Notes under the pieces: generated by a model
Database searches by the model: none
Told to the model about the DNA's origin: nothing
What the model saw: only the letters and a program-made list of their open reading frames with translations
Part shown: in pieces, positions 60,328 through 64,000 of the stretch
Position numbering within the stretch: position 1 is the first letter of the stretch
Layout of the letters: every line of letters starts with the position of its first letter
Position numbers and translations under genes: made by a program
Assembly (NCBI GenBank): GCA_013076295.1
Contig: RQOL01000616.1
Span: 5,236,392 to 5,300,391, forward strand
Length of the DNA: 64,000 nucleotides
Reading direction: 5' to 3'
Origin: Sanderia malayensis
Lineage: Eukaryota > Cnidaria > Scyphozoa > Semaeostomeae > Pelagiidae

Positions 60328-63300
60328 CACAATTACTGTACATTGACCTTAAAAATAAGGTATTACCTACGTGGTTAATCATGGCATTAACCGATTTGTT
60401 ACATTAATATTGTGCTGAAAAATCCTGTCTAATAAACGAGGTGTTTTCAGCCCGGTTAAGCGTGAGCCAACCTGATTTATGCGAACTCGTGTGATCATAC
60501 ACGAAATATTCTATATTCTACCTGTAATTTCTCTGGTTGATATTCGATATTATTGTTTCTTTAGTCACTGTTTGATTCATTGAAATACGATTCACCTGTG
60601 CTGCTTACCACATTGGCATCTCTTGCTGAAATTGCCCTCGATGCGCCGCGTGTTTTCGAAGCCAAACACAAAGAGATTGTTGTTGAATTTGTTGTCAAAA
60701 ATCTCATGTCTTCAGACAGGGTAAGTAATATTGGTAATAAGGAATTATTTTTTTGGCTTATTTGTTGGCTTTGGCCTGTTATATTGAAATGAGTTGAATC
60801 TACTATAAAGTGAATTCTCTTTGATAGATAAACAACTTTCAACCTCAAATATAGTCGGTCTTATTTCATTTACAAATTTTTTTTAAACGAGGAATTTGCC
60901 TTTTCCTGGTCATAAAAGGTATAACACTAACAGATAGATAAGATGGGACAGTACAACCTCTCTTCAGAGCTCATGTTTCAAACTTAGTCTTTCTTTGTTC
61001 GGTGTGCAAACACAAAGAGAAATTATACGTTATTTTGAATGACCTCCAAATTATTTTTCCGTTGTTGCTTGATTGAAGGAAGATGCAGCCATTCCCGAAG
61101 ATAGTGATGAATGGGCAGAAGATGATGAAATATCTCATGAAGCTCAATTAAAGGTAAACCATTTTGCAAATAAGTCCCTCCCCCGGAACAGGGGCTCCAA
61201 TCACCTTTCCTTTCTGGTGTTTCTCCCTACTTCCTCTTGACTGTCAGCTCCTTTCCCAGCAACATCCCAGACTCGTGAGACATTCACAGGAAGAAAGAAC
61301 CAAGTGCAGTAATGATGGATTCAGTGATGCTCATGTTCATGCTTTGCATTGCTATTGCGTTTCACATTAGCATTGGGTCATTCAGTGCGAATGCTGAAAA
61401 CTTTACAGTAGCATGCCAGGCAAAGGTTTATTGCAACGGCTCCATTCTCCACCGAGTACAGATGTCCAAGGCTTTTGGCGATGCTAAGACGTTTGTTGAC
61501 ATGCCGATGAGGGACGATCCGAATGTGATCATACCCAAACTTGAGGCGAAACTCAAACAGGCTACGACTAAACAACAAGTCAAGGAAGCTGTTGATATGT
61601 TCTTCACTAAAGCCGGCACTGAATTGGACAATTTCACGCCGAATGACTGGCAAGATAGGCCGTCAATTTTGCAGAATATCGACGATGCCAGGTTGAAGGA
61701 TTGGGCGAAGGATCTCAATAACCGATGGAAAAATCTAACAAGGAAAATGAGAACGGAAGTGAAAACAAAGCCCGACAGATTCTCGTTGATCTACTCGAAG
61801 AATCCGTTTGTCGTGCCGGGTGGCAGATTTCGCGAATTCTACTACTGGGACACGTATTGGATTGTCAAAGGCTTACTGCTGTGTGACATGAAAGACACAG
61901 TGCGGGGCATGCTTCAGAATTTCATCGAGTACGTCAAGAAATACGGCTTCGTTCCCAACGGGGGCAGGGTGTATTACTTAAACAGGAGCCAGCCCCCATT
62001 TCTCACCCTCATGGCAGCGAAGTATTACATGGCAACGAATGACACAGCGTTCTTGGCACAAACACTGCCTTTCTTGGAACGGGAGTATGATTTCTGGATG
62101 AAGAAGAAGCAAGTGACGCTTGGTGCTCAGCACGGTTTTCAATCACCGGTCAACCTGAATCATTACTCGACGCCCCTTGGCCAACCGAGACCCGAATCTT
62201 ATTGGAATGACGTGGAAACTGCAATCGAGGCTGGTGTTTATCAGAACGAGACCGAACGGCGGCAACTGTTCGCACACATTGCGTCAGCAGCTGAGAGTGG
62301 ATGGGATTTCTCCTCGCGATGGTTCGCCTATACGGGAAAGCACGCCATGACGATGAAATCGATAAAGACTCGTGATATTGTTCCGGTTGATTTGAATGCT
62401 ATATTGTGTAGAGTTGAACGCGAGCTCAGCTCACTGTCTGCATCGGCTGGTAATGCAACGAAAAGTCGTATCTACCAACAAGCGTACCAGCAACGCATGA
62501 AGAACATCAACAGGGCGTTCTGGAGTGAAGAGAAAGGACAGTGGTTGGACTATGACATGCAGTCCCACAAACACAGATCGGAATTCTATGTATCAAATAT
62601 CTCGCCAATCTGGGCCGATTGTTTTGAATCGAATCTCACACGTGCCAAGGTGGCAATTGAATCGATCAGGAAACAAGGTGTGCTCAATTACCCTGCCGGT
62701 GTTCCAACATCGCTTCGCCGAACAGGGGAACAGTGGGATTTCCCCAACGCCTGGCCCCCGCTTCAGGACATGATGGAGGGGGCACTGAGGCGATCAGGAC
62801 ACAAAGACCTCGCTTTCCAGCTGGCTAAAAACTGGATCGATACCAATTACTTTGGATGGAAGAAAACTGGACACATGCCAGAGAAGTTTGATGCTACCGT
62901 CAAGGGGGGTATCGGGGGTGGGGGCGAGTACAAGGTGCAGCTTGGTTTTGGATGGACCAACGGAGTTGTCTTAGACTTTCTCAACCGATATGGTGATCGT
63001 TTGAAGGCGCCGAACAGTGGCACATCTGCACTTATGATAAACAGTGTTTTGTTCTTTACTTTGGGTGTTTTGTCTCCACTGCTTGCTCATCTGATGGAAT
63101 GAAAAGAGAGATATTTGCTATCTATTACATATCTGCTACTGTGCTTTTGATTATCTTTTTAGCTGCTATTGAAATATCATTTAACCATTGTTATAGCCAT
63201 TTCAATCCCTGCTGGTGGAAATCCAATTGTATACAGTAAAAACCCGCACATAAGAACAAATGGATTAAGAACCTTCAGGTTGATATTTCTGCTCAAAGCA

Positions 63301-63823
63301 ATAGACAAAACAATAGCCTATTGTCTTAGAACAATAGGCTGGAAGGAAAATTTACAGGTTCTTATATGCGGGTTTTTACTGTAGCCACCGTCATTAATGC
63401 TATATGTTGAATTTAACTGTGTGGTTGATAATAAGCAGGGGGGCTGCCAGTGTTGCCGCTCATTTTTTATTTTGTATTTTCTGTGCCATGCTGCTGTTAA
63501 TGATCTATTGCTGATTCGAATTTTCGCAAAGATAAATGTTTCATTTTTGCAAAACTAGACCATTTCTGTGCCTATTCTGTTCTGCTGGAATCCGGCTAGA
63601 TTTTCCGCACTGTAATGCGGTGATTTCTGTTTACTGAATATATTGTCTTATGATTTTATCTCATTAATGGGTTTCCATTGTTTTAGATTCAAGGAATAAA
63701 GCTATTGGTGAAGTGGCTATTGGGTCTTCAGTCGAATCAAAGAAACTCGGCTGTGCCCGTCTTTCGAATGCTGGATAAAATGTTGAAGAATAATGGCGAT
63801 CTCAATGGCAATGGCAAAACGAG
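54177..63823 (+). CDS. PDS5: Sister chromatid cohesion protein PDS5, 3'-partial
   Basis: Exons 54177-54263, 54525-54719, 55278-55364, 55489-55583, 55781-55907, 56032-56112, 56463-56603, 56689-56804, 57052-57146, 57356-57462, 57574-57612, 57732-57793, 58001-58090, 58288-58666, 58882-59112, 59209-59299, 59689-59758, 60054-60177, 60565-60720, 61079-61153, 63687-63823; phase is kept throughout, 861 residues in view of about 1,300. Matches to PDS5A/B run in order: DVKACVACCYADILRIYAPEPPY, VLPQLEFKLK, RKAALTCIAKLY, IEDKLCVERIVHGCLVP, KMKVLYKLYASLN, IKLLVKWLLG. This is the HEAT-repeat regulator of cohesin that balances WAPL-driven release and sororin/acetylation-dependent cohesion. The last donor (after 63823) keeps phase 2, so the gene continues past the window. 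Intron 9 starts with GC. Intron 14 holds a partial duplication of the next exon, and intron 20 holds the trehalase gene. Confidence 0.96.
54807..54970. repeat. 62-bp tandem repeat, about 2.6 copies (PDS5 intron 2)
   Basis: GAGAGGAACAGCAATC-like sequence starts at 54811, 54873 and 54935, with exact 62-bp spacing and moderate divergence; each copy includes AAGTGGGGTTGG and ATTGCCTCC. Confidence 0.85.
58676..58911. repeat. 125-bp tandem duplication across a splice acceptor (PDS5 intron 14)
   Basis: Intron end plus the first 30 bases of coding exon 15 are present twice, at 58676-58786 and 58801-58911. GCTGAGATTGTCAAGATGAA occurs at 58757 and 58882, each after CTACACAG. Only the second continues into the real exon; using the first acceptor would lead to an early stop. 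Confidence 0.88.
59357..59490. mobile_element. Family B MITE, degenerate copy (PDS5 intron 16)
   Basis: TATATAAGAACCAATTGAC, then AAGAACATTCAGGCTG and AACAATAGTCTATTGTTC, align with the family B copies at 26200 and 63232, but the terminal repeats are worn. Confidence 0.5.
59808..59954. mobile_element. Family A inverted-repeat element, short copy (PDS5 intron 17)
   Basis: Starts GTGCCGTAAGTCCTCGAATT and ends AATTCGAGGATTTACGGTA, with several AATAAGCCCCC words between. At 147 bp this is the shortest of the four family A copies. Confidence 0.65.
60215..60328. repeat. (CTAT)n microsatellite (PDS5 intron 18)
   Basis: About 28 tetranucleotide units of CTAT with CTAC and CTCT variants, in the intron between coding exons 18 and 19. 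Confidence 0.95.
61312..63102 (+). CDS. TREH: Trehalase (GH37), secreted, probably GPI-anchored
   Basis: A single-exon, 596-residue frame. Residues 1-25 form a signal peptide (two Met, then MLMFMLCIAIAFHI). Trehalase signature 1, PGGRFREFYYWDTY, is at 169-182 and signature 2, QWDFPNAWPP, at 474-483; the general-acid Asp332 is in ESGWDFSSRW and the glycine loop GGGGEY at 535-540 is followed by GFGWTNGV. The last 22 residues are hydrophobic after a Ser/Gly/Thr segment (SGTSALMI), as in GPI-anchored animal trehalases. It hydrolyses trehalose to two glucoses outside the cell. It lies on the same strand inside PDS5 intron 20, whose flanking PDS5 exons join in phase without it. Lack of introns contrasts with intron-rich vertebrate TREH, so it is either a retrocopy or an acquired intronless gene. 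Confidence 0.95.
   Translation: MMDSVMLMFMLCIAIAFHISIGSFSANAENFTVACQAKVYCNGSILHRVQMSKAFGDAKTFVDMPMRDDPNVIIPKLEAKLKQATTKQQVKEAVDMFFTKAGTELDNFTPNDWQDRPSILQNIDDARLKDWAKDLNNRWKNLTRKMRTEVKTKPDRFSLIYSKNPFVVPGGRFREFYYWDTYWIVKGLLLCDMKDTVRGMLQNFIEYVKKYGFVPNGGRVYYLNRSQPPFLTLMAAKYYMATNDTAFLAQTLPFLEREYDFWMKKKQVTLGAQHGFQSPVNLNHYSTPLGQPRPESYWNDVETAIEAGVYQNETERRQLFAHIASAAESGWDFSSRWFAYTGKHAMTMKSIKTRDIVPVDLNAILCRVERELSSLSASAGNATKSRIYQQAYQQRMKNINRAFWSEEKGQWLDYDMQSHKHRSEFYVSNISPIWADCFESNLTRAKVAIESIRKQGVLNYPAGVPTSLRRTGEQWDFPNAWPPLQDMMEGALRRSGHKDLAFQLAKNWIDTNYFGWKKTGHMPEKFDATVKGGIGGGGEYKVQLGFGWTNGVVLDFLNRYGDRLKAPNSGTSALMINSVLFFTLGVLSPLLAHLME
63232..63383 (+). mobile_element. Inverted-repeat MITE, family B, best copy (PDS5 intron 20)
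   Basis: Starts TACAGTAAAAACCCGCACAT and ends ATGCGGGTTTTTACTGTA, a terminal inverted repeat with one mismatch; 152 bp. It matches 26200-26345 over its whole length, including the internal palindrome. It lies 130 bp downstream of the trehalase stop codon. Confidence 0.82.
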
Positions 63824-64000
63824 GTTCGTATACCAAAATATATTCAGTATGCAAAGATATGTTGAGGTTTTTGTGTATATAATGTATATATGTACATTTA
63901 GGTACACGATTACAATTGAAGTAAGAAGAATTAGACAACTATATTCATGAATAGAGTAGAAGCAAGAAAGTAGACTTAGTTCTCTGTTACTCCGAGTTTC

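Overview
This is a nuclear genome window from an animal, most likely a non-vertebrate marine metazoan. The genes are intron-dense with GT-AG introns, and their products match animal families along their length: SCOC, MBLAC1, NUDT6, TKFC, RBM26/27, DCUN1D5, SMARCA5/ISWI, PDS5 and a secreted GH37 trehalase. Short inverted-repeat elements, a tRNA-derived SINE candidate and a large satellite fit an invertebrate genome. The phylum cannot be fixed from the sequence alone; a cnidarian- or sponge-like genome is only a guess.

Layout. 0-3 kb (+): 3' part of an unrecognised Ser/Asp-rich protein. 3-6.5 kb: no convincing coding gene. 6.5-9 kb: SCOC (-) and intronless MBLAC1 (+), head to head. 9.3-12 kb: a tiny Cys-rich membrane protein (-) diverging from an unrecognised seven-exon gene (+). 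13-19.7 kb: NUDT6 (-), whose roughly 4.9-kb last intron holds a complete gene on the opposite strand; that gene's promoter and first coding exon lie in an 860-bp tandem duplication. 20.7-22.5 kb: dihydroxyacetone kinase/FMN cyclase (TKFC, +) in one coding exon. 23.5-30.5 kb: RBM26/27 (-), 17 coding exons. 31.6-33.2 kb: DCUN1D5-like (+), 8 coding exons. 34.5-42.5 kb: ISWI ATPase SMARCA5-like (-), 21 coding exons. 42.8-52.3 kb: a LINE fragment, a 59-bp-arm palindrome and a composite satellite of 133-bp monomers interrupted by about 760-bp spacers. 54.2-64 kb: PDS5 (+, 21 exons in view, running off the right edge), with an intronless trehalase nested in its intron 20.

Most genes form divergent pairs (SCOC/MBLAC1, small membrane protein/9991 gene, NUDT6/TKFC, RBM26/DCUN1D5), so several intergenic gaps are probably shared 5' regions. 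There is no metabolic cluster: the products act in Golgi/autophagy, histone mRNA processing, nucleotide hydrolysis, triose metabolism, RNA binding, neddylation, chromatin remodelling, cohesion and trehalose hydrolysis. Coding joins were built by hand from splice signals, reading phase and protein similarity recalled from the families; exon edges are internally phase-consistent but not backed by transcripts.
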